Under the pieces are notes generated by a model that saw only the letters and a list, made by a program, of their open reading frames with translations, searched no databases and had not been told where the DNA came from. From NCBI GenBank assembly GCA_934418125.1, contig CAKRWT010000006.1, positions 30,935 to 94,934 on the forward strand: a stretch of 64,000 nucleotides of DNA, written 5' to 3'. Source of the stretch: an uncultured Lachnospiraceae bacterium (GTDB lineage Bacteria > Bacillota > Clostridia > Lachnospirales > Lachnospiraceae). Below, piece by piece: positions 52,737 through 61,926 of this stretch; positions within the stretch are counted from its first letter, which is position 1; the number at the start of each line of letters is the position of its first letter. Made by a program: the position numbers and the translations under genes.

Positions 52737-54161
52737 ATGATAATAGTATATTTGATGATTTTGTTAGGATTTGCAGGGGGATTGTTTTTGTCCCGAAGAG
52801 AACCATTACCGAAAAAGGTAACCGGAAATGTGTTTACTATACCATTTTGGAAACTGGCCGTTTTCATAAAGCGGAAAAAGGGACAGAGGCAAAATAGCAG
52901 ACGATGTGGCATAAGTGCAAGAGAAACGGAGGAACTTCGCTATTTCGAAATCGACAGAATCCGCGTGGCAGCAATCATTATTTTTTGTGGTAATCTGGTT
53001 TGTCTTGGTATCTGGGTTTGGGAGCAGACACATTTCCTGCTGTCACCGGACAATACCATTGACAGAGCGGAATATGGTGGACAGAGCGTGCGTGTGATGT
53101 TGTCAGCACGGGTAGAAGGGGAAGAGGAAGCTCAGCTTCTGGATTATATGGTGGAGCCGCGGCAATATACTCGAGAAGAGGCGCAGGGCCTATATGAAAG
53201 TATGGTAGAACAGTTACCACAGATCCTTGCGGATGAAAACGAAGACCTGGACTGTGTGAGAACAAATCTGAGACTGGTCACTTCACTGGAGCAGTATCCG
53301 TTTTCAATTACCTGGGAAAGCAGCGATTATGGAATTGTAACGCAGGATGGCACTGTAAAGAATGAGAATCTTACAGAAGGGAAACTGATAACGCTGACAG
53401 CACGGATTACTTATAGGGAATGGGAGTGGCAGTATCCCTGTTATGTGAAAGTGATGCCGCCGGTTTACACAAAGCAGGAAAAATTATGGCACAAAATAGA
53501 AGAAACAGTAAAACAAAAGGAAGAGGAAACGAAAAGTAAAAACAAAATGGAATTTCCGGCCATGGTAGAGGGAAACCATATCCTTTGGCAGGAAGAAAAA
53601 GAGGATGTCAGTAAGCTTTTTATGCTATTGCTTTTGGTGGCTGCAGCCTTGGCATACTGGGGAAAAAGCAGGGATTATGAAAGAAAAAGGGAGGAGAGAA
53701 AGAAGCAGTTACTCCTGGAATATCCAGAGGTTGTCAATAAGCTGACGTTGTATCTGGAAGCTGGAATGACCATCCGCAATGCTTTTCTTAAGCTGGGAGA
53801 GGATTATAAGAAACAGAAGAATGAGAAGGTACATTATGTATATGAGGAAATTCTGACTACCGGCTATGAACTGCAAAGCGGTATATCGGAGATAGAGGCT
53901 TATGACCATTTTGGGAAAAGGTGTCAGGTGCAGGCGTATATTAAGCTCAGCACGTTGCTGTCCCAGAATCTTAGGAAGGGAAGTAATGAGTTAATGAAAA
54001 TGCTGCATCAGGAAGTGGCCGAGGCGTTTGAGCAGCGAAAGAATCTTGCAAAGAAACTGGGAGAAGAAGCAGGGACAAAACTGTTGGTTCCCATGATGAT
54101 TATGTTGTGTGTTGTGATGGTGATTATTATGGTGCCGGCTTATTTTTCCTTTCTGGGCTAA
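52737..54161 (+). CDS. TadC-like pilus protein with outer Ig-like domain
   Basis: A 474-residue protein, about 170 longer than usual TadC. Helix 1 (1-18) and helix 2 (76-95) enclose a short cytoplasmic loop; residues 96-293 should lie outside; helix 3 (294-308) leads to the T2SSF domain (325-440) and helix 4 (448-472). The outer part holds ITWESSDYGIVTQDGTV and LITLTARITY (about 170-242), the pattern of atypical bacterial Ig-like (aBig) domains. A TadC with a surface Ig domain is unusual. It starts right after tadB. Confidence 0.78.
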   Translation: MIIVYLMILLGFAGGLFLSRREPLPKKVTGNVFTIPFWKLAVFIKRKKGQRQNSRRCGISARETEELRYFEIDRIRVAAIIIFCGNLVCLGIWVWEQTHFLLSPDNTIDRAEYGGQSVRVMLSARVEGEEEAQLLDYMVEPRQYTREEAQGLYESMVEQLPQILADENEDLDCVRTNLRLVTSLEQYPFSITWESSDYGIVTQDGTVKNENLTEGKLITLTARITYREWEWQYPCYVKVMPPVYTKQEKLWHKIEETVKQKEEETKSKNKMEFPAMVEGNHILWQEEKEDVSKLFMLLLLVAAALAYWGKSRDYERKREERKKQLLLEYPEVVNKLTLYLEAGMTIRNAFLKLGEDYKKQKNEKVHYVYEEILTTGYELQSGISEIEAYDHFGKRCQVQAYIKLSTLLSQNLRKGSNELMKMLHQEVAEAFEQRKNLAKKLGEEAGTKLLVPMMIMLCVVMVIIMVPAYFSFLG

Positions 54162-54198
54162 GAAGGAAAGCGGCATAAGAACAGATGGAGGATACAGG

Positions 54199-54405
54199 AT
54201 GATACAAGAGATTAGACAGGAAAAGAGACAGAAAAAGGGCTGGAAACAGTTCCTCTTGGAAGAAGATGGTATGGGAACGGTAGAGATTATCTTAATTATT
54301 GTTGTATTAATCGGACTGGTTATTATATTTAAGACCCAGTTACGTTCCCTGGTAAACACTGTCTTTGAGAAGATTACCAGGGACAGCAATACTGTTATGT
54401 CCTAA
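54199..54405 (+). CDS. Flp1-like pilin
   Basis: A 68-residue prepilin. A basic leader ends at EEDGMG (Gly26), followed by TVE and the hydrophobic helix IILIIVVLIGLVIIF; the gene is placed between tadC and the TadE-like genes. This fits the Flp1-like family, the major thin-pilus subunit, cut after Gly by the A24 peptidases. The long 26-residue leader is typical of the family. Confidence 0.85.
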   Translation: MIQEIRQEKRQKKGWKQFLLEEDGMGTVEIILIIVVLIGLVIIFKTQLRSLVNTVFEKITRDSNTVMS

Positions 54406-54422
54406 GCAGGGGGAGAGAGAAT

Positions 54423-55853
54423 ATGAGAAAAGGATATATGACCGCTTTTCTGACTCTCTCACTGACACTGATTCTGGCACTTGTTTTTACAGTTATTGAA
54501 GGAGCCAGAATCAGTGCTATCCGGATGAAGTTTGAGTGTGTAACGGATATAGGAATGAATTCGGTGCTGGCTGAGTATCACAGGGAACTGTTGGAGCAGT
54601 ATGACCTTTTGTTTGTGGATACCTCTTATGGAGTCGGGCAGCCTGCTATAGCGAACACCGAGGCGCATTTGCAGCATTACATACAGCAGAACCTGACTAC
54701 AGAGAATACTGGCGGCTTCTTTCCAGTGGTTGATTTTTTGGCAATGAATACAGAGCAGGTAACCATTTCACAGTATTCCATAGCTTCTGATGATGGAGGT
54801 GGTGTATTGAAGAGGCAGGTAACAGACTATATGGCAGATTATCCGGTGGGAGCGGCTTTGTCTGTGCTTGACGGCTGGAGTGGTCAGATAGGACAGCTTG
54901 CCCAGAGAAATATCGCAGCCGAGCGGGAGAACTATCAGGCACAAATTGCGGCAATCGGTTTGCCGGAACAGGAAGTAGAAGAAGGGGTTATGGAAAAAGT
55001 ACCTTTGAACAATCCGGCGGATATAGCGAATGCTACCAGAAGTAGTGGGGTATTAAACCTGGTACTGGATGATACGACACAGCTTTCTAAAGTCAGAATA
55101 GCGACAGAGGAGTATATTTCCCACCGGGAGTGTCGAAGGGGAACTGGTATCTGTAAAGAAGCGGCGGACCTTACTGGGGATGTAAATGAATTGATTTTTC
55201 AGACATATCTGTTTGAAAAATGTGGTTATTATGGGGAAGAGCTGGATAAATCCTTACTGAAATATCAGATAGAGTATATTTTAAAAGGAAAAGATACTGA
55301 TTGGCAGAATTTAGAGGCGGTGGCAAAGCAGCTTCTTGCCTGGAGGGAGGTGGCAAACGTGATTTACATTCTCTCAGATGGTGCCAAAATGGCAGAGGCA
55401 GAGGCGTTAGCAATGACACTGGCAGCGGTTACCCTGATGCCGGAATTGTTAGTACCGGTAAAGTATACCATTTTGTTTGCCTGGGCTTACGTAGAAAGCC
55501 TGCAGGATGTGAGAATACTGCTTCGGGGAGGAAGAGTACCAATCTATAAAACGGCAGCGGACTGGAAAACGGATATTCACAGCATTTTGAATGTAAAAGG
55601 AAGCCTGACGGACGAAGCCGGGGAAGGAAATGGCTTAAGCTATAAAGAATATTTGCAGGTTATGCTATTTTTGGAAAATGCAGGAAACAGGACTTACCGG
55701 GCCATGGATATTATGGAAATGGATATCCGGCAGACACCGGGCAATGGGACTTTCTGCCTGGATGGTTGTTTTGATACCTATCAGGCAAGGATTGCGGTAA
55801 ACAGTAGATTTGGATACCGGTATGAAATGACAAGACAGTATGGTTTTTATTAA
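54423..55853 (+). CDS. DUF5702-type Tad pilus-associated protein
   Basis: A 476-residue protein with an N-terminal membrane helix (FLTLSLTLILALVFTVIEGA) followed by ARISAIRMKFECVTDIGMNSVLAEY, typical of DUF5702/TadG-like proteins of Clostridia Tad loci. The rest is an outer alpha-rich domain with a second hydrophobic stretch at ALAMTLAAVTLMPELLVPV. Probably a minor pilus or platform component. It begins 18 bases after the pilin gene. Confidence 0.75.
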   Translation: MRKGYMTAFLTLSLTLILALVFTVIEGARISAIRMKFECVTDIGMNSVLAEYHRELLEQYDLLFVDTSYGVGQPAIANTEAHLQHYIQQNLTTENTGGFFPVVDFLAMNTEQVTISQYSIASDDGGGVLKRQVTDYMADYPVGAALSVLDGWSGQIGQLAQRNIAAERENYQAQIAAIGLPEQEVEEGVMEKVPLNNPADIANATRSSGVLNLVLDDTTQLSKVRIATEEYISHRECRRGTGICKEAADLTGDVNELIFQTYLFEKCGYYGEELDKSLLKYQIEYILKGKDTDWQNLEAVAKQLLAWREVANVIYILSDGAKMAEAEALAMTLAAVTLMPELLVPVKYTILFAWAYVESLQDVRILLRGGRVPIYKTAADWKTDIHSILNVKGSLTDEAGEGNGLSYKEYLQVMLFLENAGNRTYRAMDIMEMDIRQTPGNGTFCLDGCFDTYQARIAVNSRFGYRYEMTRQYGFY

Positions 55854-55867
55854 GGAGGTGAAGCGGG

Positions 55868-56827
55868 ATGCCCTTTTTGCGGAATAATAACAATAAAATA
55901 TTAAAATCGACAGCACATTCTCTCCAGGCATATCTTGATAACGTTCAAGTGGGTCATGCAAATCTATTCTTTCTGTTCTATCAAAAATGGGCAGGTTCGG
56001 GACCGTTAAAAAGGGTGTCCCGCTTCATCTTCCATAAGAAAGTAAAGGCATCTATGACATTAGAGGCGGCAATGGTTTTGCCACTGTTTCTGTTTTTCAT
56101 ACTCAATATGATTTATTGTATGAATATTATCGGGACACAGAGCCGTATACAGGCGGCTCTTCATCAGACAGGAAATCAGATGGCATTTGCAGGTTATGCC
56201 TATGTGCAGGCAGGAGAGATGATACTGCCGGATAGTCTGGCAGGGGTATTTTTGTCAGAAGGCTATGCCAGACAGCAGATTATCCGTTGTGTGGGAAGAG
56301 AATATCTGGAGAAATCCTGTGTGACAGGAGGAGCTGGGGGCATATCCCTGTTGGGTTCTTCGGTAATGGGAGTAGGCGATTATATTGATTTGCAGGTTAG
56401 CTATCGGGGACAGCCTTTTACTGCACTGATGGGGTATGATGGTTTTCTGATGAAACAGCGTTATTATGCCAAAGCGTGGACGGGATATGAGATAGGAACG
56501 TCTGCTAACGGACAGGCGGTGGAGGATCCGCTGGTGTACCTTACGGAGACGGGAACGGTTTATCATGTGTACAGAAGTTGCAGTTATCTGAATCCTGTCA
56601 TAAAAGAAATTGCGGTAGCAGAAATTGCAGGACAGCAGAATCAGTCCGGTGGGAAGTACAGTGCCTGTGAACGATGTGGGAATGGAAATGCAATGGGAAA
56701 GGTATATGTAACGGAACAGGGCAGCCATTATCATAGAAATTTAAACTGTTCCGGGCTGAAGAGAACAATTTATACGGTGCCGCTTTCCCAGACAGGCGGC
56801 AGGGGGAGGTGCTCCAAATGTGGATAG
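55868..56827 (+). CDS. TadE-like pseudopilin with two Cys/His modules
   Basis: A 319-residue protein. A 60-residue basic N-terminus leads to KASMTLEAAMVLPLFLFFIL, a TadE-type pseudopilin helix (66-87). The C-terminal 100 residues are a tandem duplication: residues 223-270 with YH (232-233), Cys238, C267-E-R-C270, and residues 279-318 with YH (288-289), Cys294, C315-S-K-C318. Each module resembles the Ada-type zinc-binding fold and should sit outside. AAGGAGGTGA precedes the ATG. Confidence 0.75.
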   Translation: MPFLRNNNNKILKSTAHSLQAYLDNVQVGHANLFFLFYQKWAGSGPLKRVSRFIFHKKVKASMTLEAAMVLPLFLFFILNMIYCMNIIGTQSRIQAALHQTGNQMAFAGYAYVQAGEMILPDSLAGVFLSEGYARQQIIRCVGREYLEKSCVTGGAGGISLLGSSVMGVGDYIDLQVSYRGQPFTALMGYDGFLMKQRYYAKAWTGYEIGTSANGQAVEDPLVYLTETGTVYHVYRSCSYLNPVIKEIAVAEIAGQQNQSGGKYSACERCGNGNAMGKVYVTEQGSHYHRNLNCSGLKRTIYTVPLSQTGGRGRCSKCG

Positions 56828-57240
56828 AACTGGCAGGTTGTGCGTTTTTAGGTATTTGTACGGCGTTTGACTGTAGGAAAAAACAGGTTCCGCTTATTGT
56901 TATTTTGACAGGGATAGTGTTGGCATTTCTTTGCCGGATTACAGGTGTGATTGAAGATACGGTATGGACGGAAATCCTTCTTGCCATTCTTCCGGGAGTC
57001 TTGTTTTTGGTGCTTGCTTTTCTGACAAGAGAGAAAGTGGGATATGGGGATGGTTGGATGTTGATTATGACAGGACTGTTTCTGGGAGAACAGAGAGGCT
57101 TATTGTGTCTGGTCTTTTCCCTGTTACTGGAATCTTTGGTGGTAATTGTATTATTGGCGTTTAAGAAAATCAAACGAGAGGAAGAGATTCCTTTCGCACC
57201 CTTTTTATTGCTTGGAATGGGAGTGACACTATGGTTGTAA
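56818..57240 (+). CDS. Second A24 prepilin peptidase-like protein
   Basis: A 140-residue polytopic protein with the two-Asp pattern of A24 peptidases: AFDCRKKQVP and the GxGD motif in VGYGDGWMLI. It is thus a second peptidase in the same locus, differing from the first at 49296, and may serve the TadE-like rather than the Flp pilins. ATG 56818 has GGGAGGTG eight bases upstream and overlaps both neighbours by about 10 bases. Confidence 0.82.
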   Translation: MWIELAGCAFLGICTAFDCRKKQVPLIVILTGIVLAFLCRITGVIEDTVWTEILLAILPGVLFLVLAFLTREKVGYGDGWMLIMTGLFLGEQRGLLCLVFSLLLESLVVIVLLAFKKIKREEEIPFAPFLLLGMGVTLWL

Positions 57241-57677
57241 AGAAGATGGTACGAGGCTATATGACAGTTGAGGCTTCTTTTATTATTACATGGACAATTA
57301 TTTTGTTCGTATTCATGATTTATCTGGCATTTTATTCTTATGATAAGTGCGTACTTTTTCAGGATTCGTATGGGATATGTGTTCGTGGCAGTATCCAGAA
57401 GGATGAAAAGCAGATTGTTCCTTATATCAATCAGCATATGAAAGAGCAGTATGGACACAAGTACTTTGGAGTAGGGGAAGTCAATGGAAGTGTCAGCGCA
57501 AGCGGGCAGACGATAAGTGTTGTTGGAGAGTGCAGTGTGAAAGTACCAGTACACTCAGTCTTTACAAAGACTGGCGAAAGTGGTTGGAATATTCGCACGC
57601 AGGCAAAGGCGCAGATAATCAATCCTACCCATATAATAAGAAAATGCAGGGCAATAAAAAGGCTTGTAACACAATAA
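57231..57677 (+). CDS. TadE-like pseudopilin
   Basis: A 148-residue protein with RGYMTVEASFIITWTIILFVF at the N-terminus, a TadE-type helix (core MTVEASFIITWTIILF) and a small beta-rich outer domain (GSVSASGQTISVVGECSVKV). It overlaps the preceding peptidase by 10 bases, consistent with the peptidase processing it. It is the last gene of the tight Tad cluster. Confidence 0.8.
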   Translation: MVVKKMVRGYMTVEASFIITWTIILFVFMIYLAFYSYDKCVLFQDSYGICVRGSIQKDEKQIVPYINQHMKEQYGHKYFGVGEVNGSVSASGQTISVVGECSVKVPVHSVFTKTGESGWNIRTQAKAQIINPTHIIRKCRAIKRLVTQ

Positions 57678-57778
57678 ACAGGTGCTTAAGACCAAAGGAA
57701 GAAAGGACTTGCAGGGATTTTTCTGTCCGGTTGTGGTAAGCGAAGAGACCAGAGTCTACGTGAAGAAATGAGGATGAG

Positions 57779-59215
57779 ATGGAAGCAAAATTTTACAAAG
57801 ATTATAAACATAATTATATGGTACTGCGATGCAGACAGGCGGTGTTTCTGGATACGTATTCTTACAAGATGTTGTCTATGGGAAAAGCACAGGGACTTTT
57901 AAAATGCAGTACCCGTTATATGAACAATGAGGCATACTTATACTATGAGATTGGTTCTGCCATATCATTGCACCAAATGTACCAGCATAAGAAAATGGGG
58001 TATGAGCAGATAGAGGGGTTGCTTTCTGATATAGAGGAAATGTTGGAAGAGTTAAATAAATTTTTTATGGAAGAAAGGGATTTGGTGTTGCAGCCGGAAT
58101 TTCTGTACTATGATTTTACCCTGCATAAATACCGGGGAGTCTATTATCCGGAAGAAGGGGCAGCGGGAGGGGATTATGAACTGCTGCTGGATTTCCTGTT
58201 AGAGCATGTGGATACGGACAATCAGCCATTGACAGATGCGGTATATCAATTTTATGAAAAGGGCATGGAAGGAAGCTTTTCCATAGGAGAGGCATTGCAG
58301 CTTCTGGAGGAAAGCTGTGGGCTGCCTGAGGAAAAGCAAGAAACTGCCGTGCCGGAATGTGGGAATAGAGCGAGAATAGATGGGGTGGAACCTGAAGAAG
58401 AGGTGAGATGGAAGGCGGTCGGTCTGCCGGAAGAGAATATGTTGGAGGATATTGCAACAGAAACATTTGCGGCAAAGGGAAAGGTTGCAGGGAAAAAGAT
58501 ACAGGGAGGAAAGTTTTGGATATTCTTTTCTGTTTTCTCGTTCCTTGGTTTGATAGCAGCCTTAGCAGTATGGTATGGTTACACCCTTTCCCAAGAAGAA
58601 GAAATGATATTGTTTGGCTGTATCGCTGTCATGGGTGGTTGTTTCCTGGTAGGTGTAATACAGTTTGTACGGAACAGGATAGGAAAGAAGTCGGCAAAGG
58701 AGTCGAAAAGGACAGGGAAAGAGGAGGATATAACAGAAGAATTTATATATGAAGAAATACCATCATTGGAGAAAGTGCTGGACCGGGACATGAATATAGC
58801 GGTGGCGCGCTGTGAGTATCCGGAAAGAAGGGAATCGAACCGGGAAACGCTGGCATGCCGGAATGAAAGACAAAATTCGGAGGAGTATGGAGGGACAGTT
58901 TTCTTCGAAGAATCCGTGATTACAGGGCATAAATTATATGCTTTGGATAAGAAGAATAAGAAACATATTGATTTCGACAAGCTGCCTTGTACGATAGGAA
59001 GTCTGCCTGGATGCGCAGATATTGTTTTGGATGGAAAATCAGTCAGCAGGATTCATGCGCGACTGGAAAGGGAGGGGGATAAGGTAATGCTTACGGATTT
59101 GAACTCTACGAATGGGACTTTTAAAAATGGTCTGCGAATGGAACCTCAGGAAACGGTACAGATAGAACCGGGGGATGAGGTACGCTTTGGACAAATCTGT
59201 TATTGTTACCGTTAA
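57779..59215 (+). CDS. DUF6382-FHA domain membrane protein
   Basis: A 478-residue protein. Residues 1-180 resemble DUF6382 (YLYYEIGSAISLHQMY, LQPEFLYYDFTLHKYRGVYYP), two membrane helices lie at 246-268 and 276-297, and residues 403-478 are an FHA domain with SVSRIHA and LNSTNGTF, the phosphothreonine-binding loops. The kinase partner is not in the window. It lies 101 bases after the Tad cluster in the same direction and probably signals to it. Confidence 0.83.
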   Translation: MEAKFYKDYKHNYMVLRCRQAVFLDTYSYKMLSMGKAQGLLKCSTRYMNNEAYLYYEIGSAISLHQMYQHKKMGYEQIEGLLSDIEEMLEELNKFFMEERDLVLQPEFLYYDFTLHKYRGVYYPEEGAAGGDYELLLDFLLEHVDTDNQPLTDAVYQFYEKGMEGSFSIGEALQLLEESCGLPEEKQETAVPECGNRARIDGVEPEEEVRWKAVGLPEENMLEDIATETFAAKGKVAGKKIQGGKFWIFFSVFSFLGLIAALAVWYGYTLSQEEEMILFGCIAVMGGCFLVGVIQFVRNRIGKKSAKESKRTGKEEDITEEFIYEEIPSLEKVLDRDMNIAVARCEYPERRESNRETLACRNERQNSEEYGGTVFFEESVITGHKLYALDKKNKKHIDFDKLPCTIGSLPGCADIVLDGKSVSRIHARLEREGDKVMLTDLNSTNGTFKNGLRMEPQETVQIEPGDEVRFGQICYCYR

Positions 59216-59304
59216 AGGGAAAAGAGTGGTATTTGACAGTAGATATTGAAAATGATACTCTCAAATAGACAGAAACGGAATGGACAAACTATGGGAGAGT
59301 TACT

Positions 59305-60297
59305 ATGAGAACAGAGCGGTTAGAGCAGTTACTGGCAGCTGAGAAGTATCATAAAATATCTGCCAATTTTCCGGAGTATACCTTTTATTTTTGCAAAGAA
59401 AGCAGGTTCGTAAACATTATCTGTGTGATGGAAGACAGGGGAGAAGGATATCTTACTCCGGAACAGCATGCTGGGAGGAAACAGCAAGTCGAGACTTTCT
59501 TTCGGAGCAGAGGAGAGACAGAAATTCATACGTTATCTTTGTATATTGGAACAGAGGAAGAAAAGGCGAAACAGCTTGCTGCGGCAGATAGCTTTTGCTG
59601 GTGTATTGACCCGGTAACGGACAGACTTGTAATTTATGAAAATCAGGTTCCTGATTTTTATGGATGGAAAGGGATTCTGGAAGATTTTTTATATGGAAAA
59701 TCTTGTCAAATAGAATGGAAGAAGCGTCCATGGGTAACGATTGTGATTGTGGGTGTAAATACCATACTATTTCTGATATGTACATTCACTGGGGAATTGT
59801 TATATAATGAAGGAGCACTCAGTGTGAGGAATCTGCTGGAGAATGGAGATTTTTACCGGATTCTCACATCGATGTTTCTGCATGCCGATGTGATGCATTT
59901 ATTCAGTAATATGATTGTACTTTATTATGTTGGGGAAATCGTAGAGAAGCGTATCGGGCATATTCCTTATGGAATCGTTTATTTCCTTTCAGGAATCGCC
60001 GGTAATGTTCTGTCTATGGCGTATGAACTTTGGACAGGGCAATATGTGAGTTCGGTAGGAGCCAGTGGAGCTATCTTTGGAATAGAGGGGGCTCTTCTTG
60101 TGTTAATCATATTGCATCGTGGAAGAATGGAATACCTGAGTGCCGGCAGAGTAGCGTTTGCGATAGCGTTTTCACTGTACTGTGGTTTTACCAGCAGTTA
60201 TACCAATAATGCAGCGCATATTGGCGGTGTATTGATGGGAATTGCCGTGATGGGGATTCTGTGGTTAAGTGTACCGCGTATCAGAGAGAAAGGATAA
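59305..60297 (+). CDS. Rhomboid intramembrane serine protease
   Basis: A 330-residue membrane protease. The catalytic dyad is Ser254 in GASGAIFG and His305 in NNAAHIGG; His198 and Asn202 (MHLFSNM) complete the active site. The first 140 residues are a soluble cytoplasmic domain of unknown role, then six or seven helices. It lies seven bases before the flavodoxin-like gene. Confidence 0.93.
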   Translation: MRTERLEQLLAAEKYHKISANFPEYTFYFCKESRFVNIICVMEDRGEGYLTPEQHAGRKQQVETFFRSRGETEIHTLSLYIGTEEEKAKQLAAADSFCWCIDPVTDRLVIYENQVPDFYGWKGILEDFLYGKSCQIEWKKRPWVTIVIVGVNTILFLICTFTGELLYNEGALSVRNLLENGDFYRILTSMFLHADVMHLFSNMIVLYYVGEIVEKRIGHIPYGIVYFLSGIAGNVLSMAYELWTGQYVSSVGASGAIFGIEGALLVLIILHRGRMEYLSAGRVAFAIAFSLYCGFTSSYTNNAAHIGGVLMGIAVMGILWLSVPRIREKG

Positions 60298-60304
60298 GTA
60301 TAGA

Positions 60305-61297
60305 ATGAAGATTAATATTTACTATGGTGGTCGTGGCTTAATGGATGATCCTGCCCTGTTTGTCATAAATAGAATGAAGGATGTACTGGAAGAACTTCGG
60401 GTTGATGTAGAAGTGTTCCAGTTATACCAGTTAAAAAACAATATTATTACCTTGCCACAGACGTTGAAAGAAGCAGATGGCATTATTCTGGCCACCACGG
60501 TAGAGTGGTATGGAATCGGCGGCTATATGCAACAGTTTCTGGATGCCTGCTGGTTATATGGAGATAAGGAAAAAATAAGCCGTATCTATATGTGTCCGGT
60601 GGTAATGTCTACAACCTACGGAGAGCGGGAAGGAAAGCTGAATCTGGCAACGGCATGGGAGATACTGGGTGGTCGTCCGTGCAGTGGTATCTGTGGTTAT
60701 ATCGCAGATTCTACTATATTAGAAGACAACGAAGAATATATACGCATTATTGAGAAGAAGGCAGAGAATCTTTATCGGACGATAAGTCAGAAGATGCCTT
60801 GTTTCCCGACCAGCAATCAGGCGGTAAAACAGAAGGTGGCAATTACCAAGAATATGAATTATACGCCGCAGGAGACAGAGCAGCTTTCCCAGTATGTATC
60901 AGATGACAGCTATGTACAGCGGCAGAAGGAGGATATTCAGGAGCTGGCAAGCATGTTCCGTGATATGATGAGTTCCGGGGAGAAAGAGGATACTACAGAA
61001 TTTATTAAACAGATGGAAGAAGCCTTCCGTCCGCAGGGGGGCTTCACAGCAAGCTATAAGATTGTAATAGAAGAGAAGAAGATGCCTCTGTTGATAGAAG
61101 TAAATGGCGGAAATCTGCAATGCTATTATGGAGATGGTAACCATGTGGATGTGGAAATGCAGATGACCAGAGAAATGATGCGGCAGATAGTAGAACAGGG
61201 CAGCAGTTTTCAGGAGTCCTTTATGGCGGGTAATATGAAGATGAAGGGTGACTTTAAACTTTTGCGGGAACTGGACCAGATATTTGTATTTGGCTAA
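60305..61297 (+). CDS. FMN-reductase-like / SCP2 sterol-carrier domain fusion
   Basis: A 330-residue protein. Residues 1-165 are a flavodoxin-like NAD(P)H:FMN oxidoreductase-type domain (INIYYGGRG start, ATTVEWYGIGGYMQQFLD, CPVVMSTTYGERE). Residues 235-330 resemble an SCP2 domain (FTASYKIVIEEKK, GNMKMKGDFKLLRELDQIF), which binds lipids. The function of the fusion is unknown. ATG 60305 has AAAGGA upstream; an upstream in-frame ATG lies inside the rhomboid gene. Confidence 0.78.
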   Translation: MKINIYYGGRGLMDDPALFVINRMKDVLEELRVDVEVFQLYQLKNNIITLPQTLKEADGIILATTVEWYGIGGYMQQFLDACWLYGDKEKISRIYMCPVVMSTTYGEREGKLNLATAWEILGGRPCSGICGYIADSTILEDNEEYIRIIEKKAENLYRTISQKMPCFPTSNQAVKQKVAITKNMNYTPQETEQLSQYVSDDSYVQRQKEDIQELASMFRDMMSSGEKEDTTEFIKQMEEAFRPQGGFTASYKIVIEEKKMPLLIEVNGGNLQCYYGDGNHVDVEMQMTREMMRQIVEQGSSFQESFMAGNMKMKGDFKLLRELDQIFVFG

Positions 61298-61512
61298 CGA
61301 TTCTAAACCATGAAAACTACTTCGTGTGAAGGAATCTATTCATAGAGAATGGCAATTTTATATGGCAGATAACCACATGAATAAAAGTAAAGCTGATGGC
61401 GGCGGTTTTGTGAATGGGGTTGTGAAGTTACGTATAGGAAAAGTAATTTGCACTCGTACGCACTGGGTGCAAATTTAATATATTACAATGTGTGTAGAAA
61501 AGAGGATTATAT

Positions 61513-61926
61513 ATGAAAGACGAGAACTGTATTTTCTGTAAAATTGCGAATGGAGAAATTCCATCCAAGACTCTGTATGAGGACGACAAATTTCGCGTTA
61601 TCCTTGATTTAGGACCGGCAACTAAGGGACATGCGCTTATTTTGCCAAAAGACCATTATAAGAACCTCTATGAATTGCCGGAAGATTATGCGGCAGATGC
61701 GATAAAGCTGGCAAAGAAAATGATGACACAGATGACAGAGAAGTTAGGCTGCGAAGGATTCAATCTAGTGCAGAATAATGGAGAATTGGCAGGACAGACT
61801 GTATTTCATTTTCACATGCACATGATACCAAGATACCAGAATGACGGACAGACGATTGGATGGAAACCGGGGGAGCCAACGCAGGAAGAACTGGAAGAAA
61901 TCAGAAAGCAGATAGTAGAAGCATGA
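61513..61926 (+). CDS. HIT family protein
   Basis: A 137-residue nucleotide-binding protein with CIFCKIANGEIPS at the start and the histidine triad HFHMHMIP. HIT proteins hydrolyse nucleoside phosphoramidates or dinucleotides. The Cys pair at the N-terminus may bind zinc with a downstream His. It overlaps the fumarase alpha gene by 4 bases (ATGA). AGAGGA precedes the ATG. Confidence 0.93.
   Translation: MKDENCIFCKIANGEIPSKTLYEDDKFRVILDLGPATKGHALILPKDHYKNLYELPEDYAADAIKLAKKMMTQMTEKLGCEGFNLVQNNGELAGQTVFHFHMHMIPRYQNDGQTIGWKPGEPTQEELEEIRKQIVEA

Noticed and set aside
61377-61478. Short open frame of 33 codons (MNKSKADGGG start) between the SCP2 and HIT genes
   Set aside because: No ribosome binding site, no recognisable motif, and its end lies in an AATTTGCAC/GTGCAAATT hairpin. 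Probably chance.
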